28,194 bases of DNA, from assembly GCA_964607865.1 (NCBI GenBank), contig CAZSLZ010000025.1, forward strand, positions 1 through 28,194, given 5' to 3'. The stretch is from CAZSLZ01 sp964607865. GTDB lineage: Bacteria > Vulcanimicrobiota > JAJTBE01 > CAZSLZ01. A program made the position numbers and the translations under genes. Each line of letters opens with the position of its first letter. Position 1 is the stretch's first letter. The notes under the pieces are model-generated. The model did no database searches, was not told the origin of the DNA, and worked only from the letters and a program-made list of their open reading frames with translations. Of this stretch, positions 14,565 to 22,524 are shown one piece after another.

Positions 14565-15914
14565 TTAATTCCCTTTTTCCTTTACCAGAATCCCAACAGC
14601 TTCTGTAAATTGAATGTCTTTTTCAGATAAGGGAATCACAAAAGGTTCCTGGTTTACAGCCAGATCGGGTTCAATACAGGCATCCTGGCCCAGGCGGACT
14701 CTTCCCCGGGTTCTGTAATAACCCTGGCTTAAAAATAATACGCCTCCATCCTTCAAATGAAATGGTCGGGCAGTTTCACCATCCCACAAACTGGTTTCCC
14801 CCACTACTTCAATTCCTGTTTTGCCTTTCAAGGCAAGAACCACTGCAGAACAGGCAGGAGCAGTATTCCGGTTAATTAAAAGCACCAGGGGAATTCCATA
14901 AGGAGGTTGGTTGGCGCCCAACCCGGAAAATTCAGTTTCCTCATTTCTTGACACCAGAATCAGAAAGACTTCATCTCTGGGAGCAAATTCCCGGGCCAAA
15001 TCCAGCCCACCATCAAGAGTCCCCGAGCTGTTTCTGAAATCCCATACCACATAATCAACCCTGTCTTTTTCAAACTGGTGATAGACAGCATCAAGTTGGT
15101 ACTTCAGCCTTTTTCCAAGAAAACGGAATTTTATATAGCCAATATTCTTTTCTCCGTCACCTGTTTCTATCTTTCTGGTTTCTACAGTAAGGCTGTTGGG
15201 GTTAGGCCCCAGCCAGGTTCTTTTAATTTTCAGGTCGATTTCCTTATTTTCCGACGGACGATAAACAGTAATAACAACCGGGGTTCCCACAGGCCCCCGG
15301 ATGGCTTCCGTAAGTTCTTTAAAAGGCTTGTTTTTCATGGAAACGCCATTAACTTTGACAATAGAGTCGCCGGACATCAGCCCCTTCTTCTCGGCGGGGA
15401 ATTCCTGCAGGGTTTCTATGACAATGTAACAACCATTTTCATCCCTGGTATCCTCATCGGCAATGAAACCACATCCACCCTCGCTGTAACCGGTTTCTTC
15501 AAGAGTCTTATGATAAGCCTGGGAAATCTGGAATTTATTGGCTGTATCCCCAAGTTTTTCCACCATATATTCAATTCCCGCAAAGTAAATATTCTGTTTA
15601 TCCTCCTCGGGCAGGCTGCATTTTAAAAAAGCAGCCTGGACAGCGCCGGTTCCGTTAACTATTTGCTCCATTTTGACATCAGCCAATGGGTTGGGCAGTT
15701 TTTTTTCTGCGGCAGACTTTTCAACGCCGTCATAAAAACTTCCGGCTAAACTTGACATTTCAACATCTCTGTAATAATTATCTTGAATCACCCGGATTGC
15801 TTCTGTGAAGTCATATCTGTTGTTCTCGTCAGCAAGGCAAGGAGTTGTTGCCATCAATATCAACCAGGCTGAAAATATAACTGTTAATACGCATACTATA
15901 TTCTTTTTCACCAT
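14565..15914 (-). CDS. Exported PDZ/S41-peptidase-fold protein lacking the catalytic dyad
   Basis: A 449-residue exported protein. ATG 15914 is preferred over GTG 15923 because AGGGGTG sits six bases upstream of it. The signal peptide runs VKKNIVCVLTVIFSAWLILMA to about CLA. Residues 147-232 form a PDZ domain (GGCGFIAD, AEKKGLMSGDSIVKVNGVSM). The C-terminal half is the S41 (C-terminal processing peptidase) fold: NIGYIKFRFLG, YVVWDFRNSSGTLDGGLDLA, then INRNTAPACSAVVLALKGK, VVGETSLWDGE and DACIEPDLAV. In active enzymes the nucleophile is the second Ser of SASASE and the base is Lys of FGKG. Here these positions are Pro (about 353) and Asp (about 378). It is therefore probably a non-catalytic, peptide-binding relative. 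Five or more Cys residues are unusual. It lies 80 bases upstream of the arsR-like gene. Confidence 0.86.
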   Translation of the reverse strand: MVKKNIVCVLTVIFSAWLILMATTPCLADENNRYDFTEAIRVIQDNYYRDVEMSSLAGSFYDGVEKSAAEKKLPNPLADVKMEQIVNGTGAVQAAFLKCSLPEEDKQNIYFAGIEYMVEKLGDTANKFQISQAYHKTLEETGYSEGGCGFIADEDTRDENGCYIVIETLQEFPAEKKGLMSGDSIVKVNGVSMKNKPFKELTEAIRGPVGTPVVITVYRPSENKEIDLKIKRTWLGPNPNSLTVETRKIETGDGEKNIGYIKFRFLGKRLKYQLDAVYHQFEKDRVDYVVWDFRNSSGTLDGGLDLAREFAPRDEVFLILVSRNEETEFSGLGANQPPYGIPLVLLINRNTAPACSAVVLALKGKTGIEVVGETSLWDGETARPFHLKDGGVLFLSQGYYRTRGRVRLGQDACIEPDLAVNQEPFVIPLSEKDIQFTEAVGILVKEKGN

Positions 15915-16149
15915 AATTAACACCCCTAATATTTATACTTTTAATAGAATTCGATATTTCTTACAGGGCCCCTTTAAAAAAAAAGTGACATTTGCGGAAA
16001 AAATCATATTTGTTTATCATAGATGCCCACCACCAGATGAAAATTACATGGTAAACTAAAAGCGTTATTTTCATTTTTTTGTTATCTCGTAATAATTAAT
16101 CATTAAAAATTAATGCATCTGGAGGAATATTTATTTTTTTGTCGTAAAT

Positions 16150-16168
16150 ATTGAATATTAAATTCAAT
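16150..16168. promoter_or_regulatory. Inverted repeat just upstream of the HsdR-N-like gene
   Basis: ATTGAAT (16150-16156), five-base spacer, ATTCAAT (16162-16168), a perfect 7-bp dyad 17 bases before the ATG at 16185. It could be an operator or 5'-leader hairpin. The rest of the divergent region 15915-16184 is AT-rich; I see no gene and no convincing -35/-10 pair in it. Confidence 0.35.
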
Positions 16169-16184
16169 AAAGTGGGGTTTTGCC

Positions 16185-17351
16185 ATGAAAAAAGAATTAG
16201 CTGCTTTTTTAGAAGAGATAAAACATAACGATAAAGTCTTTTCTTTCGATGAAACATCCATAAAACAGGCAATAGTGCTGCATGCACTTCATTTGTTAGG
16301 CTGGAACAGTTTCGATGTGGAAGAAGTCTTTCCCGATTATCCGGTAACCCGGGGCACAATTGATTATGCCTTGCGAAGTAACTTGGAAAGTAAAGTATTT
16401 ATACTGGTAAAAAGGCCTAACGAAAGCCTTTACCGTTTCAGCGAAACTTTCCTAGCCGCCGCCCGTGAAGCTGAAGTTCCCATAGCCATTCTTACCAACG
16501 GAGTAGAGTGGGATTTCTTCCTGCCGAACCGGAAAGGCAGAAAAACAAAAAAGAAATTTTTCAGTATCAGTATTGAGCACCAGGATATTGACGACATGGT
16601 GGACAAATTCGTCAATTTCCTTTCCAAGGACAAGGTATTGAAAGGCAAAAGCGAGGAAGAAGCAGACAAGGTTTTCAGAAGCCGGAAGAAAAAACGAATC
16701 ATCAAGGAAGCCCTTCTGGACATCTGGAATGATTTTACCACCAACGAGGAAAACAAATTTGCCCTTTTCCTGGCAGCGGAAGCAGAGAAACTCTGCGGAT
16801 ACCCCACATCGACCAGCGATGTCCATAATTTCCTGAAACTGGTATTGAAACGGGGAAGAGGCAGAAGGCCAGCCTTAAAATTGGAAACCACCAAAAAGAA
16901 AAATACAAAGGCCCGTAAACCCCGTAAGAAAACCACCAAACAGATAGAAACAAAAACTGAAGCTACAAAAACCAGAAAAACCCGGGGAAGAAAAAAGAAG
17001 ACCAAATCCCGAAGTGATAAGTTTAAAAACTTTATCGGCAAAAAACCCAAATCTTTTACTTTTCTGGGCAGAAAAATGCCGGTAAAGAAATGGAAAGAAG
17101 TATTGATAAATGTTGCCAATTTACTTTCCAAGGCACGGGATGAAGATTTCGACAAAGTGTTGGAGTTAAAGGGCAGAAAGCGCAATTACTTCTCCCGTAA
17201 CCCCGAGGATTTAAAAGAACCCCGTATTGTAAACGGAACAGATATTTACGTGGAAACAAATTTCAATGCCAGCAATCTATTCATGATTACCCTGAAACTG
17301 ATAAAGGCATTTGGATACAAGGAAGGCGATATTAAAGTAGAAACAAGATAA
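16185..17351 (+). CDS. HsdR-N-like (PD-(D/E)XK-fold) protein with histone-H1-like linker
   Basis: A 388-residue cytoplasmic protein with three parts. Residues about 25-115 resemble the N-terminal domain of type I restriction R subunits: LHLLGWN, EVFPDYPVTRGTIDYAL, KVFILVKRPNE and PIAILTNGVEWDFFLP. In the active motif D60 and K76 are present, but the Glu of the usual ExK is Leu74, so nuclease activity is doubtful. Residues 222-281 are a Lys/Arg/Thr-rich low-complexity stretch (over 40% Lys+Arg) like a histone H1 tail, surely DNA- or RNA-binding. Residues 290-388 form a compact domain (FTFLGRKMPVKKWKEVLINV, VLELKGRKRNYFSRNPEDL, GTDIYVETNFNA) that I recall at the end of other nuclease-like proteins. 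No methylase or specificity subunit is nearby. dnaE follows, after a terminator. Confidence 0.72.
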   Translation: MKKELAAFLEEIKHNDKVFSFDETSIKQAIVLHALHLLGWNSFDVEEVFPDYPVTRGTIDYALRSNLESKVFILVKRPNESLYRFSETFLAAAREAEVPIAILTNGVEWDFFLPNRKGRKTKKKFFSISIEHQDIDDMVDKFVNFLSKDKVLKGKSEEEADKVFRSRKKKRIIKEALLDIWNDFTTNEENKFALFLAAEAEKLCGYPTSTSDVHNFLKLVLKRGRGRRPALKLETTKKKNTKARKPRKKTTKQIETKTEATKTRKTRGRKKKTKSRSDKFKNFIGKKPKSFTFLGRKMPVKKWKEVLINVANLLSKARDEDFDKVLELKGRKRNYFSRNPEDLKEPRIVNGTDIYVETNFNASNLFMITLKLIKAFGYKEGDIKVETR

Positions 17352-17371
17352 GATAATTTTCAGATAAACAG

Positions 17372-17398
17372 AAAAGCGGGGTGAAACCCGCTTTTTTT
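17372..17398 (+). terminator. Terminator after the HsdR-N-like gene
   Basis: AAAAGCGGG (17372-17380), loop GTGAAA (17381-17386), CCCGCTTTT (17387-17395) and a T run (TTTTTTT in total, 17392-17398). A canonical rho-independent terminator 20 bases after the stop. The remaining 150 bases before dnaE contain no recognisable gene. Confidence 0.88.
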
Positions 17399-17549
17399 AT
17401 GCTCTTTCCAACTATTGCAGGCAATATCGAAACCTTAATGATATTGTGAACAACCATGAAAACAAATTAAGTTATAAATTCACTAATATTCTTGAAGGGT
17501 TATGAACTAAAGCCTTTAACTTTCATGTATCACTCTGGAGGTATAGTCA

Positions 17550-20500
17550 ATGGGCTTCACTCATCTTCATTTACATAGCGAATATAGTTTGCTGGACGGC
17601 CATATCAAGCTGGATAAACTTGTAAACCGGGTAAAAGAGCTGGGCATGGACTCGGTGGCGCTGACAGATCATGGTGTAATGTACGGGACCGTGGAATTTT
17701 ACAAGACTGCGAAGAAAGCTGGCATAAAACCCATAGTTGGCTGTGAAACCTATGTGGCACCCCGCTCCCGTTTTGAAAAACAACCCACCGATGGGCCGGT
17801 AGCTTACCACCTGGTTCTTTTAGCCAGGAACCTTAAGGGTTACCAGAATTTATGCAAACTGGTGAGCATCGCTTCCCTGGAAGGCTTTTATTATCATCCC
17901 AGAATAGACAAGGAAGTATTGAAAAAGTATTCCGGGGGGTTAATTGGCCTTTCGGGGTGCCTCAAGGGTGAAGTTCAGTACTGGCTCAGCCAGGGTGATT
18001 ATCCCAGGGCCAGGGAAGCTGCCCTGGAATACAGCTCCATATTCGAACCCGGCGATTTTTACTTCGAAGTTATGGATCATGATATTGAAAAAGAAAAAAT
18101 GATCCATGAAGATCAAAAACGGCTTTCTGAAGAAACTGGAATTAAACTGGTTGCCACCGCCGATTCTCATTACCTGAAAGCTGAAGACTATAAGGCTCAT
18201 GATGTTTTACTATGTATTCAGACAGGCAAAACTCTTGATGACCCCAACAGAATGAAATACAACCCACGTCAATTTCATTTACGTTCTGAAGATGAAATGA
18301 AGAAACTTTTTTCCTGGTGTCCTGAAGCTGTGGAAAATACTGTTGAGGTGGCATCCAAATGCAACCTGGAAATGGAGCTGGGAAAAAACATCCTTCCCCG
18401 ATACCCTATACCTGATGGCTATACCGAAGCAACCTTCCTGGAGCATCTTTGCCGTGAAGGCATTAAACACAGATATGGAAAAACCAATGATGAAATTGAA
18501 GCCCGCCTGAAAAAAGAGTTGGACGTTATAAACGATAAAGGGCTGGCAGCTTATTTTATTATAGTATGGGATTTTATAAACTATGCCAAGGAGCATGGAA
18601 TCCCTGTGGGGCCGGGAAGAGGGTCTGGCGCGGGAGCTATCATTGCCTACCTGACGGGAATAACTGATCTGGACCCCCTGAAATACGGATTGGTTTTCGA
18701 ACGTTTCCTGAACCCGGAACGAACCGCACTGCCCGATATTGACACCGATTTTTGCCAGGCACGGCGCGAAGAAGTAATAAAATATGTGACAGAAAAATAC
18801 GGAGCTGATAAAGTTTCCCAGATTGTCACTTTCGGGCGGATGAAATCACGGGCAGCTATCCGGGATGTGGGCAGGGTATATGATACACCCTTGAAGTACG
18901 TGGATAAACTTGCAAAAATGGTCCCCCAGGGTGAAAAATTAAAAGAAGCGCTGGAAACTTTAGAGTTAAAGAACGAATATGAGAATTCTCCTGAGGCAAA
19001 GAAAATTCTGGATATGGCAATGCAAATCGAAGGGCTTGCCAGAAACGCTTCGATTCACGCTGCAGGAGTCGTTATTTCCAGAGTACCTATAACCGATGTG
19101 GCGCCTCTTTATAAAATGAAGGGCGATGAAGTTGTAGTTCAATACGACATGGAATACGTTCCCGATGTGGGATTACTTAAAATGGACTTCCTGGGCCTGC
19201 GAAACCTTACTATTCTTGACGATGCAGTAAAAAATATCGAAGCCCGCCATGGAATTAAACTGGATCTTTTAAAATTACCCATGCAGGACGCCAAAACCTA
19301 TGAATTACTCCAGCAGGGAAAAACCACGGGAGTATTTCAATTGGAATCCCCAGGCATGAGAAAATATCTTACTCAGCTGAAACCCGAGGGGTTGGAAGAC
19401 ATTATTGCCATGAACGCCTTATACAGGCCCGGCCCTCTCTCTAAAGGCATGGTGGAAACCTTCATAAAAAGAAAACATGGAATAGAAAAAGTGGATTACT
19501 TTGCCCCTCCTCTGGAACCCATTTTAAAAGAAACTTACGGCGTAATTGTGTATCAGGAACAGGTTATGCAGATTGCCAACGAGGTTGGCGGATACAGCCT
19601 GGGAGAAGCAGATCAACTAAGGCGTGCAATGGGAAAGAAAAAAATGGAATTGATGGCCAAACACAGGAATATTTTCACAGAAAGAGCCGTGGAACGAGGT
19701 TACGAGAGGGAACTGGCGGAAAAAATCTTTAATTACATGGAAGCTTTCGCAGAATATGGGTTTAATAAATCCCACAGCGCATGCTATGGCTTGATTGCCT
19801 ACCAGACTGCATATTTGAAAGCCAATTTTCCTGAGGAATTCATGGCCGCCCTGCTTACCAGTGTTATGGGCAATACCGACAAGATCAGTTTCTTCGTCAA
19901 GGAATGCAAGTCTATGGGCATTGATATTTTGCCACCAGACATAAACGAATCTTTCGACAAGTTTACCGTCACCGACAAGGGCATAAGATTCGGGCTTGCC
20001 GCCATAAAAAACGTTGGTTTGGGCCCCATAGAAGAAATTGTAAAAGCCCGGAAAAAAGAAGGTTCGTTTAAGGATCTTCACGATTTCTGCTGTCGGGTTG
20101 ACGGAATTAACCGTAAAGTTCTGGAAAGCCTGATCCTCTCTGGATGCATGGATAGTTTCCAACAGAACCGGGCAACCCTTTTGCAGAATCTTGATTCTTG
20201 CCTTGACTTCGGTAACTGCCAGCGTAACGAAAAGAAATCCGCCCAGATTTCCCTGTTCGATATGGAAACCGACGAAGCAATGGCTGCCCCCGAACTAAAA
20301 GAAGTCCCCGAGTTGGAGAGAAAAACCCTGCTTTCTAACGAAAAACAGTTACTGGGGCTTTACGTTTCCGACCATCCTTTAAACGATTACAAGGATTTAC
20401 TGGAAAACGGAGCTTTATGTCCAATTCAGAAGCTCAACAACCTGGAAAAAGGGCAAACTGTAACAATTGGCGGTATAATCAGTAAAGTTGAGAAATTAGT

Positions 20501-21041
20501 TACCAAAAATTCAAATAAACTTATGGCTTTTCTGGAAGTGGAAGATCTTACAGGCAGTGTAAATGTTTGTGTTTTTCCAAGAGAGTATGAATCCTTCGAC
20601 CGATACATTGAGGAAGATGAAGCTGTTATATTGTCGGGGGCCCTGGAGCTTGAAGAACCCTTTATAAAGGATGACGATGAGGAAACGGAATTGGAACTGG
20701 AGCCCAAAATCCTAGCAAAATCAATCGATTATCTGAAACCCATGAATATGCCCAGATCAAAAAAATATATAAAGGCGGTTAAAAAAGCCTTGGAAAAACC
20801 TTCAAAATCAACACTTAAGGGTGTTCATATCAAAATAGATAACCACGGGGTGAACCTGGAAAAATTATATCAATATATTGAAAATAACCCCGGTTCTCTG
20901 CCAATTTATTTACATATTGAAACCGGAATAAAACAGACTGTATTAAAGGTGGACAACAGGTTTTTCATAAGTTCCTTCAATTCCCTGAAACCCGACGTGG
21001 AAAGGTTATTGGGCGGGGGTTCAATCTGGATAGTTTCCTGA
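17550..21041 (+). CDS. dnaE: DNA polymerase III alpha subunit, DnaE type
   Basis: The replicative polymerase subunit, 1163 residues, close to the usual length. Order of domains: PHP domain (HLHLHSEYSLLDG at 5-17, TDHG 40-42 region, GCETYVA 64-70, TADSHYL 203-209), polymerase core (GPGRGSGAGAIIAYLTG about 354-370, LPDIDTDF with catalytic Asp residues at 396-400), the fingers/thumb region (YRPGPLSKGM, GVIVYQEQVMQIA, NKSHSACYGLIAYQTAYLK), helix-hairpin-helix region, and an OB fold (QTVTIGGIISKVEKL, FLEVEDLTGSVNVCVFP). PHP metal ligands look intact, unlike the degenerate E. coli domain. Not a PolC: no inserted exonuclease. GGAGG precedes the ATG. It runs tail to tail into the next gene, with one base between the stops. 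Confidence 0.97.
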   Translation: MGFTHLHLHSEYSLLDGHIKLDKLVNRVKELGMDSVALTDHGVMYGTVEFYKTAKKAGIKPIVGCETYVAPRSRFEKQPTDGPVAYHLVLLARNLKGYQNLCKLVSIASLEGFYYHPRIDKEVLKKYSGGLIGLSGCLKGEVQYWLSQGDYPRAREAALEYSSIFEPGDFYFEVMDHDIEKEKMIHEDQKRLSEETGIKLVATADSHYLKAEDYKAHDVLLCIQTGKTLDDPNRMKYNPRQFHLRSEDEMKKLFSWCPEAVENTVEVASKCNLEMELGKNILPRYPIPDGYTEATFLEHLCREGIKHRYGKTNDEIEARLKKELDVINDKGLAAYFIIVWDFINYAKEHGIPVGPGRGSGAGAIIAYLTGITDLDPLKYGLVFERFLNPERTALPDIDTDFCQARREEVIKYVTEKYGADKVSQIVTFGRMKSRAAIRDVGRVYDTPLKYVDKLAKMVPQGEKLKEALETLELKNEYENSPEAKKILDMAMQIEGLARNASIHAAGVVISRVPITDVAPLYKMKGDEVVVQYDMEYVPDVGLLKMDFLGLRNLTILDDAVKNIEARHGIKLDLLKLPMQDAKTYELLQQGKTTGVFQLESPGMRKYLTQLKPEGLEDIIAMNALYRPGPLSKGMVETFIKRKHGIEKVDYFAPPLEPILKETYGVIVYQEQVMQIANEVGGYSLGEADQLRRAMGKKKMELMAKHRNIFTERAVERGYERELAEKIFNYMEAFAEYGFNKSHSACYGLIAYQTAYLKANFPEEFMAALLTSVMGNTDKISFFVKECKSMGIDILPPDINESFDKFTVTDKGIRFGLAAIKNVGLGPIEEIVKARKKEGSFKDLHDFCCRVDGINRKVLESLILSGCMDSFQQNRATLLQNLDSCLDFGNCQRNEKKSAQISLFDMETDEAMAAPELKEVPELERKTLLSNEKQLLGLYVSDHPLNDYKDLLENGALCPIQKLNNLEKGQTVTIGGIISKVEKLVTKNSNKLMAFLEVEDLTGSVNVCVFPREYESFDRYIEEDEAVILSGALELEEPFIKDDDEETELELEPKILAKSIDYLKPMNMPRSKKYIKAVKKALEKPSKSTLKGVHIKIDNHGVNLEKLYQYIENNPGSLPIYLHIETGIKQTVLKVDNRFFISSFNSLKPDVERLLGGGSIWIVS

Positions 21042-21042
21042 A

Positions 21043-21810
21043 TTATTTTCTTATTTTAAAATACATCCCCAGAGAACGATGAGTTTCAAAAGGTATATCG
21101 GTAGTGGGGATAAAATCGCCCGTATCCCCATAAATTACAAAGGTTGTAAAGCCGGCTTTTCTGCACATATGACGCATTTCAGGTACAGTATAAGCCCGGA
21201 TGCTCTGTACCGGCAGAATCCTGCGTATGCCTTTATTTACATTGATATAAACCTGATAATCCTTAATCCGCCCATCTTCGGCATCAAAACGATATTCTCT
21301 GATAACCTCGCCATCCTCATCCCCCCAATGGCGGCAATGGGGATTCATAGCCCAGTAGTAAGGGTTGAAAAGATGGAAAACAACCTGGCCATCAGGCTTA
21401 AGAGATTCATAAATGTTGTTGACCACCTTCTGGTTGCTTTCATCTTTGAAAATACCGAAAGCTACATCCATAAAGATGCCCAGGTCAAATTTTTCTTCGG
21501 TTTCATATTCTCTCATATCCGATACAATATAATTAATATCCAGGTTCTGTTCCTGGGCGTCCTGGCGGGCCTTATTTATCATCTGTTCAGAAATATCAAT
21601 ACCGGTAACCTTATAACCCCTTCCTGCCAGTTCCACACAGTGCCGCCCCCTTCCACAACCAACATCAATAACACTGGCTCCCTGCTTCAGCGAGCAGGCT
21701 TCTTCCAGAAAATCAACCTCCTTTGCGGTCAGTTTCTTCATCTCATTTTCCGGATACCAGACTTCCTGTTCCGAATCCATAAAATCATATAGCTCTTTCC
21801 ACCAGATCAT
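21043..21810 (-). CDS. Class I SAM-dependent methyltransferase, substrate unknown
   Basis: A 255-residue cytoplasmic methyltransferase. Motif I VIDVGCGRGRH lies at about residues 47-57, the acidic ribose-binding residue in VTGIDIS at about 68-74, motif II/III SDMREYE about 96-102 and FDLGIFMDVAFGIF about 106-119. The second half (VVFHLFNPYYWAMNP, CRHWGDEDGE, YTVPEMRHMCRKAGF) resembles generic small-molecule methyltransferases of the UbiE/methyltransferase-11/25 group. The substrate cannot be inferred. GAGGAG lies ten bases before the ATG. It converges with dnaE with no terminator between, so each transcript must read into the other gene or end within it. Confidence 0.88.
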   Translation of the reverse strand: MIWWKELYDFMDSEQEVWYPENEMKKLTAKEVDFLEEACSLKQGASVIDVGCGRGRHCVELAGRGYKVTGIDISEQMINKARQDAQEQNLDINYIVSDMREYETEEKFDLGIFMDVAFGIFKDESNQKVVNNIYESLKPDGQVVFHLFNPYYWAMNPHCRHWGDEDGEVIREYRFDAEDGRIKDYQVYINVNKGIRRILPVQSIRAYTVPEMRHMCRKAGFTTFVIYGDTGDFIPTTDIPFETHRSLGMYFKIRK

Positions 21811-21996
21811 TCAAAAAATCTCCTCATTTTTTTATATGTTTTTCATGATTTCATATCAAAATCCTCCGGTTTGCAGAAAAAAACGCCTCTGTATTTTCAT
21901 GAAATCCCATAACAGGAAGGAATAGTAGCAATCTAATGGAAGCTATATAAGGGGTAAAAGAAAGATTTATGACATATTATTAAGGAGGGAAACAAA

Positions 21997-22521
21997 TTGG
22001 CAGATCTTCGAGAAAAAATTCTGGGGGGAGAAAATGCCCTGGAAAAGCTTATGAGAAAAATCCCCGGCTTTGAAGGATATAAAAATCGGGAACAAACCAG
22101 AAACGCAGATAAAATCCAGCGGGATTTTATGGCAAAGAAATTAAGAGACGAGAAAAGCAGGCTTACAGACCTGGGACAGGAGCTGTTAAGATCGGGCAAC
22201 ATGATGTTAATGGGTGATGTGGACCGGGTGACAAAACTTTTTGATAAAACCATGGACAGAATTGAGCATGCTGAATACGGTTATGCCTCACTGTTTGCCG
22301 GAACCAAAATTAACGAGGCGGAACTGGATCATCTCTATGAGTACGATCTTTCGCTGATGGATAATATTTCCCGTGTTGAAGAGTCGGTTACCGCTCTTGA
22401 ACACAGTATCGATTCCGAGGAGATGGATCCAAAGAAGAAACTAAAAGATGTGGAAAAAACCATAAAAGCTGTCAATGAACGCGTTGACGGCCGTCAGAAA
22501 ATTCTGAAGGGGGTTGAATAA
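21997..22521 (+). CDS. Coiled-coil protein of unknown function, partner of the SPFH protein
   Basis: A 174-residue, almost entirely helical and highly charged protein. The TTG start is chosen because GGAGGG lies seven bases upstream and no in-frame ATG occurs until codon 19. Heptad-like helices run through MAKKLRDEKSRLTDLGQELL, VDRVTKLFDKTMDRIEHAEY and ISRVEESVTALEHSIDSEEM. There is no signal peptide or membrane segment. It is three bases upstream of the SPFH/zinc-ribbon gene and surely co-transcribed, so the two probably form one membrane-associated assembly. I do not recognise the family with certainty; phage-shock PspA proteins are also coiled coils encoded near such SPFH proteins in other bacteria, but I see no PspA signature here. 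Confidence 0.75.
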   Translation: MADLREKILGGENALEKLMRKIPGFEGYKNREQTRNADKIQRDFMAKKLRDEKSRLTDLGQELLRSGNMMLMGDVDRVTKLFDKTMDRIEHAEYGYASLFAGTKINEAELDHLYEYDLSLMDNISRVEESVTALEHSIDSEEMDPKKKLKDVEKTIKAVNERVDGRQKILKGVE

Positions 22522-22524
22522 TAG

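Noticed and set aside
16430..17185. 251-codon minus-strand frame rich in Phe, Leu and Ser, looking like a membrane protein.
   Set aside because: It is the complement of the Lys/Arg-rich linker region, which automatically yields Phe/Leu/Ser-rich sequence; no start context.
16185..17351. Type I restriction enzyme R subunit.
   Set aside because: There is no helicase domain, and no hsdM or hsdS nearby; only the N-terminal fold is similar and one catalytic acid is missing.
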